The position numbers and the translations under genes were made by a program. DNA of 64,000 nucleotides, taken from assembly GCA_963920705.1 (NCBI GenBank), contig OY987230.1, positions 18,935,320 to 18,999,319 on the forward strand, given 5' to 3'. Origin of the DNA: Odiellus spinosus (lineage: Eukaryota; Arthropoda; Arachnida; Opiliones; Phalangiidae). Of the stretch, positions 46,465 to 59,788 are shown piece after piece; the stretch's first letter is position 1, and each line of letters opens with the position of its first letter. The notes beneath the pieces were generated by a model that was not told the origin of the DNA, did not search any database, and saw only the letters and a list, made by a program, of their open reading frames with translations.

Positions 46465-49400
46465 GAAATATCCGACAAGCCATTTAAATATTGAGAAGGT
46501 GATAGTGCCAAAGCTAGAGTTCACGACAGTTCGAAATCTTCATTTTCAAATCTAAACTTAAAGAACTCAGTGTGCAATTCCTTGATTAGACCTAACTATA
46601 TCTTCGCTCTATATTTTAGCACATTTTGTTGCAGCAAAAAAGGGAGAAACATTCATATGAAGCTAATGAGTCGACACCATCTTCGACAATATATCAATCT
46701 AAATCGGTTAAAATGGTTTTGAAACATTTCATAGTCCCTTTAAAATGAGTACCACCAAGAACCGGGATATATATGGGGTGATATACACGGACGATTTCTT
46801 TTAGCAATTTTCTGGAGGACTCTCGTGGCCGCCACGGGTTTCGGTCTGGAGGCTATATCAGACATTCCGCGTGGCATCCCAAAGTCATTTCAGTTAAAAG
46901 TAAATGACTTGTTCGCATTACACGGATTTGTTTTATCATAATTCGACTAGAATCTATTTTATTAACCCTTTTCCATAAATGCAATGGCGTGAAATTATCC
47001 AGATTTAAATTGTGAAATCATACGAACGTATACGTGAAGCTATATAAGTAATTATTTTAATGAATTTTAATTTCAGAGAAAAATATATAAAGTTTTTGAG
47101 CTTTTAAAGCCTTGAAAGCTAATTAAATTTATACTTCACCATGGTTAATAATTAAATAATATTAAATAATATACTAATTATATCAAAAATATCAGACCCA
47201 GAAGGACTTGTATTAATTTCAGTTAACTGAAGTGCAGATATTAATATCAAAGACTTGCGAGGATATTAAATTTTCTTTTAAAACTTGAAAATAGTTGTCA
47301 ATAAGTAAATTAATTTTTAGTTTTTGATTTAAAACTATAATTAAAACGTTTCAATTAAATAAAAATCGTAATTTTCCAGGCTTTGAAAGGTTAAAATTCA
47401 AACAACAGATATTTCCATATTTTTTATGATAATAGCACAATCAAAGTTAGCTTCACGTACACGTTTGCGGTTCAAGAATGATTTCTCAATTAGAAACATT
47501 AGTTTCAATTGAGTCGGGAATTTTTATTTGATAAAAATTTAATTTTAAACATAACATAATGAATATCATGTGAACTAAACTTCAGGTAAAGAACCCGAAA
47601 GGGGCTTAGATCACTCTAACATTCTGCCCTTTCCAATTCGTGTCGAAATACACTAGGGAGTCTCAGTAAAAATCAGACTCCGTGGTATAAAAATTAAAGT
47701 CGCGGATATAAAATACCTCATTTTAATTGGATGTAATTAAACGCCATTACGCACGCCTTGTCTATAATTAGTGGTTATGTAATTTGAATCGTTAAGGGAA
47801 TAAATGGAACTTTATTTAATAATATTGTACTTATGATTCAACATTTTGATCGATGGTATGTTAATAAATATTGTGTCATCCTTAGTAGGGACCTAAATTA
47901 CAATTATAAAATCGGTTTTTCTAAAAGGATTTAGGTGCATTACAAAACTGCAACGATATGAAATTTCAATTTTTAAAATTATTCCCAATGATACTTTTTT
48001 TGGATTTTTTTTTCTATATAATCCATTTCATCTTGAATGGTTAATACGAATAAAACTAAACTCCATACCCACCTTCCTTAAGATTAACTTAATAATATTA
48101 TTTATAGATTTTCAAGGCATACTGACATATAACGGCGAGATCGACTTCTAGTAAATCAGTTCGAAATTTCAACACGTATAAAATATATCTGTACCTTTTA
48201 TCTCCTTTAAAAATTTAAAGGAACGTAACATTCGCTGCAATCTTTGCCTGAATAAAATTCTTTCACCGTAGTTACGTCTAGAGAAAGTAAACTTTTTAAA
48301 AGTCAAAAAACGGAAGCACTCTTGAACTCGAAACTACTATGTATATAGAAGGAATAAGTTTGAAATTTCACTACGTATAGAAGATAAGACTTATCTTTAT
48401 CTCTATATTGTTTCTTATTATAGAAATAAATGGAATCTTACTTTAGAACGTGTTGAAAAACGAACTCGATTCCGACTGCATCAGTACATAGTTTTTTTTT
48501 TTTTTTCCTGATAAAACAATTTCAACAGAAAGAAGCCTCAGGATGAAAAATCTCTCCTCATATCCATCCCCATCTTATTCACAGAAGGCTTCGTATATAC
48601 TACACTCATTTTCACGAGCTTAAAAATCGCCTCCACGCATTTCCGAATGAAGGGAAGATAAAATGTTTTAGATTAAAAATTTGATTTTCAACTAAAATAA
48701 CTTTTTAAAAACATATTGCAGTTTTTTTAAATTTGGTATTTTTTGTTTTTCTCGTGGTCAGGTGACGAGTAATGTTGCTAGCTCCAGTTATGAAGTCAAT
48801 AGACAGGTTAATTAAGGTTAATTACATGCCAAAATCGCACAACTATTAAATTGAAATTCACAAATATACGACGTGAAAAAACAAGTATCTCAAAATAGAG
48901 TGTATGAGGTTAACCTTTCTCTCTGCTTCATATTTTAATCGTGAAGTTTAATTTAAATTAAAGTATACTAGAAAATGTATAATATTTAGTTTATCTTCCC
49001 TTTTTTAAGTCTGCTTACGAAAAGAAGTCGGTAAAAGGAATGAAATAAGAACCAAGTTTCATATAAGAAAAAGAAAAAAAGAAAAAGAAAAAAAGAAAAA
49101 AAAAAAAAACCGGCGAGATTTCTTCGCCACACCAGTTTCTCTTCCATCCCCATCCACACCTCTTGATCTTCTTTGTTTTCCATTTCGTTTCAACGCAACG
49201 ATGGAAATAGGGGAGCAAAAGAAGGCAGAGGGATGGAAGGGGGTAAGACAGCCGCGTAGGAATACAAATAAATATATAGGGATGAAAGTTCTCATTAGGT
49301 TTCTTCTCTCTTTTTCCTTCACGGATGCCAAAGAAGAAGGAATAAAAGAATATTTTTTATTCGGGCGCCCCCTTACGGAAAACCCGCCGTTTCATAAACA

Positions 49401-49796
49401 CGCTCGGGTTGGGCGGAAATCGATCCCTAGTGGGAAGACGGGTGGGCGGACAACCCCCGAATTTTTTTTTATACTACAGGGTGGGAGAGTCCGCGGCGCC
49501 TCGGATACGCGCGACGAAATTCTCTAAATATGTCGCGCATCGCTCGGCTTTTAAAGGAAAAGTCTCGTAAAATTAACATAATCTTAAACAAACAATATAG
49601 TTCGAATAACTCATTTAGAGAGCTTTAAAATAAAATAAATTACTCCAAAATCGGACCAAAACTGGGAAAAATAAGTAAGATCTTCGGCTAAAAGGGAAAT
49701 AAAGATTTCATTCTCTTGGAAATCGAATTTCAAGTGAAAGTTTCCTTCATATTTCTAGGTGCACCGAATGTTTTAAAAAATCCTAATAAAAGGAAG
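46465..49796. other. AT-rich sequence, no gene seen
   Basis: T-run near 48490-48507; AAAAAG-type purine tract near 49068-49110. A GC-richer patch (49365-49535) is open in one plus frame but has no recognisable product. Confidence 0.35.
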
Positions 49797-49883
49797 CTTC
49801 TGTTTGCCGTTAGAGGACGCTTATGACAACAAGTTCTTGTTATACAACCCTATCTGTTAAGATACGTGTTCATTGTTAATAGT
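49797..49883 (+). mobile_element. MITE family E, single arm
   Basis: CTTCTGTTTGCCGTTAGAGG, then ACGCTTATGACAACAAG, TGTTAAGATACGTG and TTCATTGTTAATAG follow the family E arm order with a few substitutions. The opposite arm is absent. Confidence 0.65.
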
Positions 49884-52098
49884 CGTATCGTGTGAACAGG
49901 AGTTTTAGATAAAAATAAGAATTTTCAGGATATTTTTCCTTTAAACCAAAAATAGCGGCAACGCATTCAGTCTGTGAGGTCATTGCGTTGGAAACCATTT
50001 AACATTATTTATTATTATCAGAGGTCTAGTTTTATTACAAAAAGCGGGAAGCCATAGGTTTGTTTAAGAGAAGAACTTTCAGACTGATTTGAGACGAAAA
50101 TTGTTTAGCGTAATTCAAGCAACGAAGAAACAGAAGTATAGAGAGAAATTTGTAGAAAACATAAGGCGGATAAGATTCAAAGTTTTCTCTATTCGGAAAT
50201 GCTTTGAAACTTATTGGTTGAACAGTTTTTTAAATATGTCGGTTACCCAAAAAACACCGCCACTAGAAAATAATATTCATTTAATCAAAGCAAATAAAAA
50301 AGAAAACTAAAATGGAACAGAATGATGTGAGAATTAGAATCCCTTTGAGATTACAATGGGTAGAAGGTTTTCCTTCATTACTTGGATACTTAATATACAC
50401 ATTAGAGTCTCTTTTTTGAACGCGCTGAAACCTTAGTCTGTTTTCCCCTGTAGTTGGTGGTAAATATGGTTTTCTATTTGCATTCGTTTTGAAATATGGA
50501 GCGAATGAAATTTGTTATTTAAAACTGTTTTCGGTTTGTTTTGAGTAGAATATATAATTTAAGAGATTATTAAATTTCAGTTTTACTTAATTATAAAACA
50601 AATTACCGTAAAAATAATTAAACCAAATGACATCTTTTTACATTATTTACTAAAATAAACCCAACCCCTATCATTCGGATTAAAACTTTAATTGTGACTA
50701 CTTATTTAGCATTTAGTAATTTCCTAAATACGGTATTTTAAACTATAGATTATAAAAACTTTAACAAATAAACTTAGTTTTAAAACAAATACGGTCGCTG
50801 CTTACGATATTTCATTTAATAAAACTTTCAATATATATTAAAATATAACCTAATATGAGAAAAATTAAACGTTAATGAAAGTCAATAAAATTTATTATTT
50901 GTTTTAGAATTACGTATCCCATTAATAGGAAATATTTTTAATTGAAGATAATTCCATTAAATCTATTAAAAATTAAGAAATATATGTACCTAACATATGA
51001 ACATCAGACGCTCAGACTGCAGACTGAATGGTATAAAGCAATCTAGTTAACTTCAAGGACAGAAAAGGGCTGAAAATGGTTCACTCGAAAGCAAAGGGTG
51101 TTTCCATATAGACGAGGAGATTGTGATATAGGAACGAGGTTAGCTAAAAAGGGAAATTTGAGAATGAGGGCTAAGTGCCGGAAGACGATGGCGTCGAGGC
51201 TTTTTCAAAAGTAAACACTGAAAAGAGACGCCTACAGCGCCACCGACGCGCCACGCCATTAGCAAAAGGAGCTAACAGAGAGATAGGAGAGAAGGGAGAG
51301 ATCGCCCCCCCCCCCTTCAATGAATCCCTCCGTAGCTAGCTCGCTCTCATCCCCGCAGCAAAGAAGACCAAGACGAGAATCTGAGAGAGAGAACGATGCG
51401 AAGGAGGAGAGAAGGAAAAGAAGATCGAATCCCTTAATGTTTGGGAAGCTTTCGCACTCCAAGGCGTTTCCGCCAACGAGAGGGGGATAAAAGGGGCACA
51501 TTCCCTTCCCCCCAGAGCCTGATTGTATAAAAATCCTCAAGCCGATTATTAAAGAACGTTCCAGGGATAGGAGTCTCCAAATTTTTATTTCAAAAACGGG
51601 TTAACTCGGACTCAAAATGGTTTTTTAAAGGGGGAAAAGGTTAAAGTTCAATATAACGATAAACCTTTTCGCGAGCCATAAACCTTGGATGGATGGAAGT
51701 ATGGATTTTTGGATGCTATATTTACGCTTGGTTGCGTAAAGAATTTCAAATCAAAATTTTACGTCAGTCTCTGGAAGCAAAAACAGTTGATAGGAAATAG
51801 TTTACAAGTAAAATATATCTACATTTGCTTTAATACGAAAGTCGAAAGGTCTCAAATAATATTAAGAGCATCTTCGTTATAAATAAATAAAAATATCAGC
51901 TAGCAAAAGAACGGATAAAACTCGGTTCTCTTCGCATCTATGCACGTGGTTGACCAGCTTTCTACGGTTGTCAATTCAAGGTTGAACTATTTATTATAAA
52001 TTAATTTAAGGGGAATTATCAAGCATTATAATAAATGAATAACCGATATATTGATCGATTCTCCGAGAAAAAATAATATTAGTATCAAGCAGTTCGGG
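49884..52098. other. AT-rich sequence, no gene seen
   Basis: A C12 run at 51304-51315 lies in a GC-richer patch (51170-51520). Nothing else was recognised. Confidence 0.35.
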
Positions 52099-52281
52099 TC
52101 TGCGGGCGCGGAGAGAAGAGATTTAGTTTATCCTCGATCTGCCTACGTTATAAACCGTGAGCCTTCAGACTACAGATATTACCGGGGATAGTACTAGTAC
52201 CAAATAATGTCTGCGGGCGCGGAGAGAAGAGATTTAGTTTATCCTCAATCTGCCTACGCTAAACTGGAGATATTACCGGGG
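52099..52281 (+). repeat. Direct duplication, 111-bp period
   Basis: TCTGCGGGCGCGGAGAGAAG followed by AGATTTAGTTTATCCTC occurs at 52099 and 52210. Both units end in a GATATTACCGGGGA block, and the second has lost about 26 bp before that block. High identity indicates a fairly recent duplication. Confidence 0.85.
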
Positions 52282-52801
52282 AATTAGGGGGGTAATTACT
52301 AATTTTTATTGGCTATATCATGCGTCTTTAAGAAATCATTATTTTTGATTATATCTTGTTTCAATGATAAAAACAATCCATTTTCTCTATTCCAAATACC
52401 CGTTCTTATACTGATATATTTACAACACTAATCAGTTACGATAATTTAGAACTAAACTAAGGAACCGGTGGTATTAATATACATATATTTTTTGTAGCCT
52501 TTCTTCTACTCTTGATGAAGACTGTATACACAGCGAGGATATAGTTATATCCTCAAAACCGCACTAACATATAGCTTGGTAAAGCTTTTTTTCGGAATAT
52601 GATCGTCGGGCAGTAATTTAAACAACTGCATGCAGGGCGTCGCTTGATCGATGAGGACGAATTGGTGGCTCAGAAGAAAAAAAAAAAGCGCTTTTAGGGT
52701 CCACGCCAAAACCAAAAAAAAAGGGAATTCACAAAAATAGAGGATCATATATAAATATAAGAAGAGGGAAGAAGAAATGGGGTTTATCACTCCCCTTTTT
52801 A

Positions 52802-52802
<1 letters not shown>

Positions 52803-52847
<45 letters not shown>
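52803..52847 (+). repeat. A45 homopolymer
   Basis: Forty-five consecutive A. It could be the tail of a retroposed transcript ending at 52802, but the upstream 250 bp shows no internal promoter boxes or coding frame and no target duplication is obvious. True length may be uncertain. Confidence 0.85.
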
Positions 52848-52849
<2 letters not shown>

Positions 52850-55800
52850 CCGCTTCTTAAGCGAGGATAAATTATAATCGGTCATATTTAAAAGACTTGT
52901 CAGGAATTTTCGTTCAACGAGAAAGATATACCCTCCACCATAACTTCCTCGTATGAAAGAAGGGTTCAGTATAAACAGAAAAAAGTTCGTTCAAGAGATC
53001 TAAATAGATAATGAAGATGTGTTATTTTTATGAGAAAAGTTAATATATTCATAAACTGGGATTCGGGCCCGCGCTAAGCCTATTTCCATTTGCATACAAA
53101 TTAAAACATAAATAAAATTTGTATCAGGAAATCAATGCGCGTATTTTAGGGTCAGATTGACGCTCTTAAATTGTTTAAAACGCATGGCTTTGATTAGCTT
53201 AATTTTCTTTAAAACATATTCATGTTTTATCAGTTCATACCGCGAAACTATTAGCGAGATTTTTTTTATTGAAGTCCAAATCTCGATTAACAAAATGACT
53301 GCTTTCTAGCCTGTGGGGCGTAAAATTCTGAGAAACTAGGGTAATTTGGTGCAAAACTGGGCGCTTAAGTCCAGGAAAAATGGGGCGCAGTGATAAGAGC
53401 CTTTAGCGTGGTTATAGATTGAGATCTATTCAGGTAAAGCTTTTATTTTTACTTTATGAAATCGAAATGATTCAGCCTCCATATTATTTTCAAGTTACAT
53501 ATACTGAACAATCAGAACTTTTTCCGATGGAAACCCAAGTAATTTTGGTTAGTGACAAATCGTTCTATCGCGTTTTCATTACTTTATCAGTATCGATAAA
53601 GAGTTATATTCAGAAACATTCTTAAAAGGGTCCCAAATTTTCATTGGAAAACAGGTTTTTCTATGGAGATTTAAATTCCTTCCAATATTATAATTGAATA
53701 TATAAGCAGGCAGCTGGTCCACAATTATGAAGATTAAATTACATTAATGGGTCTAAATGTGTCAACTAAATAAGGTTTATTGATATTATTGTATGAATAA
53801 TTAAGAATCCAATATTTGTTTGCAATTAATATAACAAAAAAAAAAATGGATTTAAATATACTTAAATCACAAAAAGAACTTTACGAAGAGCTTAAAATGA
53901 AGAACAAAGTTCGAAAACAAATAATTTAAATATAAGATAAATAATTAAAAAACCAAATTAACTGAAACTATACATAAAGTAGGCTTAACACGGATTTACG
54001 AGGAGATTATAAATCTATTTTATTATCAGGGGTTCCGACCAATCACGAAAAGAGAGAGAATCATGTTTTAAAATTACCGTAATTCTGGAAAATGGTAATT
54101 TAACGTCTCACGGTAATTTACCGGTACTCAACTAAATGATTTGTATTTGTTTTGCTGTGATTTTAAACGCTTCAAAATCTTATTTGTGACTAAACAACAG
54201 ATATACTCTCGTGAAATCACCTCTTATAGCAATTTCTTTAATTTCAAATTATAAATTACTAAATTACGACGTTAATTACCGATAAAGAACTCTTGTTATT
54301 TCGTTATATTCCAAAGTACGGGCTTCACAAAAAAAGCAAATTTTTTTCTTGCTTATGAAAACGTAACTCACTGCGTGTTAACAAGTGCCAAAAGATTTCT
54401 CCATATTTCTCAATTAAGATTAATGGTCCTAAATATAGTATAAGCATGGGAACCAAACAATCTGACCTTTAGTATAGACACTACCACAATATAAAAATTA
54501 ATTTATTTTAATTTGGCTAGATATCCATATATATCGTAGCGATATATATAGGAGAATAGGGAATGGGTCAAACAAGAATGGCAAATGATTATTAAAACAC
54601 CCTCGAATGAATAGTCCCCGGGACACACAAAGGTTTTCATTTATTCCCCCTACGCAACTCGGGCAAGAATATGCGATAGTCATTTCAATCAATTACCTAC
54701 ACGCGAGGCAGTACGCTCAACTCGCAATTAAAGGTAGAGTGAAATGCAAGAACACTTTAAATGGATTAATATTTAGGCCTAATTTTATATCGAATTTCAA
54801 GGGAGCTTTCGAACTTCGATAAGTTTTCTGTGAGGTTTACCTTAGATTTTAACATAACGTCAACTCTTCTTTAACATAAGTTTTAAAGGCTTAGCGGAGT
54901 TCAAAATTATAACAGACGCCTTGACTGGTCTGAAAATAGGCTTAGCACAGAGCGCAGGTTGAATTATAGTCATGGGCAAACATCTAATCAGCTACACTAT
55001 TCTTTGAAGAAAATGCACGAGTTTTTTGCTTGTTTCAGGAGCTAACCCGTAGAGCTGAAGTGTTATATGGATTTGCAAAGGTTTTAATAGCGAATTCATT
55101 AGATCTATTTAAGGGATAATTTATAGAAAATTATTTCTTATTTGATTTCATTCTCCCTTTACGGAATCTTACAATAAAATTTGATTTTACCTTTTACCAT
55201 TCCTTTAAAGAAGCCAGCACAGTTTTAAGGTAGCTATAAGCTATAGAGACGAACACCCACCCACCAGAGCAGAAACGGGGTAAAAATAGCTGTTTCCATG
55301 CAGAAACAGATCTAAAGTAATAGGGGAAGAGCTATAGGAGTAATCTTCGCAATCGATATGATAACTTCGCGTTCGCCATTCTCCAATTAATACGTGTTAA
55401 GGCTACAAGACATGGGTTTTTCCATTAAATATATTGAAGATATTATTACAACTTGCATGACTTCATACAATCAGAACAGAATAAGACAACATGTTCGATA
55501 TTGTGGGAGACTAGAATCTCCATTACTGATAAAAAACAACAAGGTAGAGTACCTTATCTATATGAAACTATATATAGAAGATTCAAACATGATTCTGACT
55601 TGGGTATATTTGCATGTGAAACTCTATTCTTGTATAGATGTAAGGGAGGCAACGATTTGAATATTATATGTATTATTTTTTGGACCTGCCCCATTGCATG
55701 TACGCACCCATTTAGAGACTCTAGGTTGGCTTCCATTATTATACATAGAGGATTCCTTTTCGGAATTTCGTGCTTGGAAAGAAAAAGAGTAAGAGAGAGT

Positions 55801-56105
55801 CCGAAAACGCGTTTCTATGGAAATACAAGAAAGGCGAGTTTCTGAATATATTTCACCAACGCATTTCAATCTATATTTTCAACATATTGGAATATGAAGG
55901 TTTATTTTATAGTGTTCGCAATCGGATCTTATGTTATTCAAATTTTTTCTTTACATAATTTACTCTCAAATTAACTGTTTGCAACTAAAAAAAACGAAAA
56001 CTTGCATAATCATATGATAGTTAAATGGATAGGATTTGTTCGAGGATAAATATTTAAAAATTAGATATAGAGTTCTATATCGGTAATTTACGCGGTAAAC
56101 ATTAT
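52848..56105. other. AT-rich sequence, no gene called
   Basis: A 130-codon plus frame (55453-55845) is the longest in the window, but it overlaps an 88-codon frame in another register and resembles nothing I know. Family A-like scraps (AAAATAGGCTTAGC) occur at about 54945-54958. The motif GGTAATTTACCGGTAC near 54115 relates to the array at 56.1 kb. Confidence 0.35.
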
Positions 56106-56575
56106 CGTAATTTAGTAATTTATAAATTAAAAGTGAAGAAATTTCAGCGTAATTTCGTAATTTTTAATTTAAAAGTAAAGAAATTCCCGCGTAAGTTAGT
56201 AATTTATAATTTCAAAGTGTAGAAATTCCCGCGTAATTTAGTAATTTATAATTTAAAAATGAAATTTCCGCGTAATTTATTACTTTATAATTTAAAAATG
56301 AAGAAATTCCCGCGTAATGTAGTACTTTATAATTTAAAAATGAAATTTCCGCGTAATTTATTACTTTATAATTTAAAAATAAAATTTCCGCGTAATTTAT
56401 TACTTTATAATTTAAAAATGAAATTTCCGCGTAATTTATTACTTTATAATTTAAAAATGAAATTTCCGCGTAATTTATTACTTTATAATTTAAAAATGAA
56501 GAAATTCCCGCGTAATTTAGTACTTTATATTTAAAACTTATGAAATTCCCATGTAGTTTAATAATTTCGAAAATT
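56106..56575 (+). repeat. Tandem array with 42- and 39-bp units (about 11 copies)
   Basis: Each unit starts CGTAATTTA and continues through TACTTTATAATTTAAAAATG to a GAAATTTCCG or GAAGAAATTCCCG end. Successive unit lengths from 56106 are 42, 42, 42, 39, 42, 39, 39, 39, 39 and 42 bp, then a decayed unit. Because all are multiples of three, a plus-strand frame (56259-56534) stays open, encoding repeats of MKFPRNLLLYNLK. I regard that as an artefact: no start context, promoter or family, and related motifs elsewhere are non-coding. Confidence 0.9.
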
Positions 56576-58623
56576 ACCGTAATTTTGCAACTGTAATATA
56601 TACAAGTTACTCGTATTCAAACGTATAAAAGGGTATAAGAAAATTCAGCTTTCTAGCTCTGAATTCGTGTAAATAATTACTAAAATTCAGACGAAAATAA
56701 ACATTACAATACAATGTAACTTTTAGGTGCAAATTTCATTCATTTTTCCGCAAATACCGTTTTGTCTGCACTGAAAACAAAACCTTTTTCCTATAGAAAA
56801 ATCATTATACGTTAACGTTACACTATAGACCAGATCAGAAGGAAGGAAATTGAAAGTTGACGAAGCCTTTGTTAGTGGTGTAAGGTTACGATGATAGTGA
56901 GTATATACAGTGTGGGGGATTTAAAAAGGGGTATTTCTATGTATCGTCCTTTATGTTGGCACTGGTATTACAAGTTCGGCGGTGCGCAAATTATTGTCAT
57001 TCGAAAAAGAAAAAGAAAAAAAAAATTTTATCATTTTTTTTTCGTACTTTTCTCAATGTATATTCTTTGTAAAAAAAATCTAAGCCGGACTTGGGGAAAG
57101 AATACAATAGAACTGCGGTGGTGTATTCCACCTCCCACCCTTTTTTTACAATACCTATATAACATATTTCTCCTCCTATTCTGTGGGACAATATAATATG
57201 GTACAGTTCGTAGAGAAACCCAACTTTCAATTTTTACTTTCCTCATTTTATTTCTTTCACGAAAAAATTCTCCCCGAAGCTTTTTTTAGAGGTCTATTTT
57301 CAGTACGTTTAAACTTTCGAGAAATATTTTTTGGAGAAGTTACAAGGCGAGGGATTACGTTATGGATGAAAAAAATACTGAAATAGACATTTTTTTTTCA
57401 AATATGTTTTTTTTTTCAAATTTTATATAGAAATATAACGCTACTTTACGAGAATATTTTGTAAAATCATTTTAAAGGTTCAAAATATTAATTTAAAATG
57501 AATATAACATTAATATTCATAATATAAATTAATATATAAGAACAAATACTTTATGTTGTTGTATATATTATTATAAATTAATATAAATGAATATTTAAAT
57601 GCGAAGCTGACTCATGAACTTCAAATCGGAAAGATCGTTAAAAAACAAAAATTTCCTACAAATATTTTAAATCGTATTGGTGTACAAATAGAAGATAACA
57701 CTAAGGAGCAATCAGGTTCACGTATTTTTAACTATGCGCCTGTAGATGTGTTCTATCACTAGTACATTGGTGTTCAGAGAAAAGATAGCTTGTAGGGGGC
57801 AATAATAAATATTGAATTTAAATTTTTAGGTAAATTTCGCGCCCATTTTACAAATCAAATTAGATAAATATAACCACGTAATGAATTTGACGTGAAACTT
57901 CACGGTGCATAGATTTCTTTATTTCTTTCGATTCACGACAAAAATTTAAATTTAAAGAGGACCAATAATCTAAATAAATATAAGATTGAAATTAATCATA
58001 GTTATACTTGGTTTGAACCCTGACTTTGAATAAAAACCTGATGAAGAGGCGAAAGTTTGGAATAAAGAATTAAAAGATATCAGTTTTTTTACTAGAAAAA
58101 AGAACCTGTATCTCAAGTAAAAAGAAAAAAAAAAAAATCCAAGAGTAAGAAATCGAAAGTAAAACCCAAATCTTTTGCATTGGAGGAAAACTATACTCTC
58201 CTTTTTGTTGCTCCTATATTCTTCTATTCTTTCAAAAAGAAAATCCACCAAATAAAGAAAAGAAACCAAAAAGAAAGGAAGCTGGAAGAGAAGGAGAGGA
58301 AAAAATCTCTTAAAAAGCGAATGAGAGAAAATCCGACGAAGAAAGCTGACGTTTGAATTCGAGTCGAATGATCCGAGAGGCGCGAGAGACGAAAAATAAA
58401 AAAATGTGTTGAGAGTTGAGAGGGAAAGTAAAGAGGCCTTTACTTCACTCCCAGGCTAGCTTTGCACTAAGCCTAAAGATAAACGGATGAACACCTTACG
58501 CTATTTCCACGTAGAACGAATTTAGTTGCACTATTTTCGTGTTAAAGTGCAAGTCACGCTTCATATACAATATTTGATAAAATATTCGAAAATAACCCCT
58601 TGAAGTATCAAAATTATGATTAA
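56576..58623. other. AT-rich sequence, no gene seen
   Basis: A- and T-runs near 57016, 57390, 57408 and 58127. No element boundaries or exons are supported. Confidence 0.4.
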
Positions 58624-58720
58624 TTAAAGGGGGGAATACAACCACGCTCATCGTCTAAAAAGGCCGAATAGTAAAAATTTTACAAACAAATATTAACCTC
58701 ACTCGAAAAGTAGGCTTAAC
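58624..58720 (+). mobile_element. MITE family A, left fragment
   Basis: TTAAAGGGGGGAATACAACC, then ATCGTCTAAAAAGGCC, ACAAACAAATATTAACCT and AAAAGTAGGCTTAAC follow the family A left arm. The interior and right arm are absent. Confidence 0.55.
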
Positions 58721-59788
58721 ATCGATCTACAATTTCAACTTCCGTCGTTAACGAGACTCCAATTGCGCTACTTAATCGTAGTTTGATTGGATTTATTATG
58801 TAGCTTTCGATTAAATGTATCCAAAAATCTAAGTTTAACAACAAATCTGATGACGTCATTATATTAGTTAAAAATTCGTAACTTCATTAATTATGGTTTG
58901 ATTTTGATCTACTTTGTTTCATTTCGAAGCTTTCGCTCTGCTCTATCCGAATATAGTTACTTTAAAATTTTAAACACAATATTTCCCACGAGACTATCTC
59001 TTTAGCAGTAACGGAGTGTGGCAAGCCTGCGGGCCACGCAGGATGCGAGAGTTAAGAGTAGTTGTTTCTTATAGTGAGGGGCGGACGGACGTATTGAAGA
59101 TGAGAAGGGCAGGGTACTTGAACAAACGGTATATAGTGATGATATAGGAGGGTGGGCTGAAAGGTGGGCGAAGGGTGGATGGGTGGGGCAGTCCAAAAAA
59201 GAGAATACCAAAATCGATAGTTTTCATCACTTTTCAATTCCGAGTCTTGGAAAAAGAAGGAAAGACGCCAGAATAAGAAATCTTTATATTCCTTTCAAGT
59301 TTCAATACCTCTCGTATACCGCCCACCCTATCAGCTATATAGACCCGTCCATTAGTTTAGACGTAATAGAGTTGAAAGGCTGGCAGAAAGAGATACGCCA
59401 TTAAGTACGTTTTCCCTTCTAACCGCCTTTGAACCCTATTGCTTCCTACAACCTATGACGGATGGCTATCTTATAACGTACAAATATACGAACACCTATC
59501 CAATTGGTTTCTCGAATACGGGTTCCAAGCTGAAGAAGCAATATTCCAAGTATTTGGATCAAGGAATTGCCTATAGGTGTACGATGGTTTACTAAAAAAA
59601 TTTCGTTTTCATTTTGAATTTTTTTCCCACAGATTTGCACGGAAGTGGTTAGAAACATTCTAAAATCGTGACTAACTCGATACTATACGATTTTTAATCT
59701 TAATTAAAATTCTAAGTATTATATATATATATATAAAGGCAATAACAATATAATATAATTAAAGTAGTTAAAACAATTCATATTTTAA
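58721..59788. other. Mixed sequence, no gene seen
   Basis: A GC-richer, G-biased patch (59000-59200) opens two overlapping minus frames of 61-69 codons with proline/histidine-rich, low-complexity content. TATATATATATATATA lies near 59718-59735. Confidence 0.35.

Noticed and set aside
52640..52680. Hammerhead-ribozyme-like GATGAGGACGAA
   Set aside because: The invariant CUGAUGA and GAAA boxes are not both present, and the required stems do not form.
52540..52847. SINE ending in the A45 tract
   Set aside because: Only an A-box-like TGGCTCAGAAG was seen; no B box, no target duplication and no second copy.
53476..53547. Plus-strand 72-nt exon candidate (peptide begins PPYYFQVTYTEQ) with GTTAGT donor
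   Set aside because: Acceptor lacks a pyrimidine tract, the donor is weak, and no partner exon was found.
55453..55845. 130-codon plus-strand frame, longest in the window
   Set aside because: Overlaps another open frame in a different register, has no recognisable domain, and its length is within chance given the number of frames scanned.
56259..56534. 91-codon repetitive frame (MKFPRNLLLYNLK units) as a protein gene
   Set aside because: It is fully explained by the 42/39-bp tandem array; no promoter, start context or family.
58000..58030. Minus-strand GGTTCAAACC as part of a tRNA gene
   Set aside because: No upstream A box or cloverleaf pairing.
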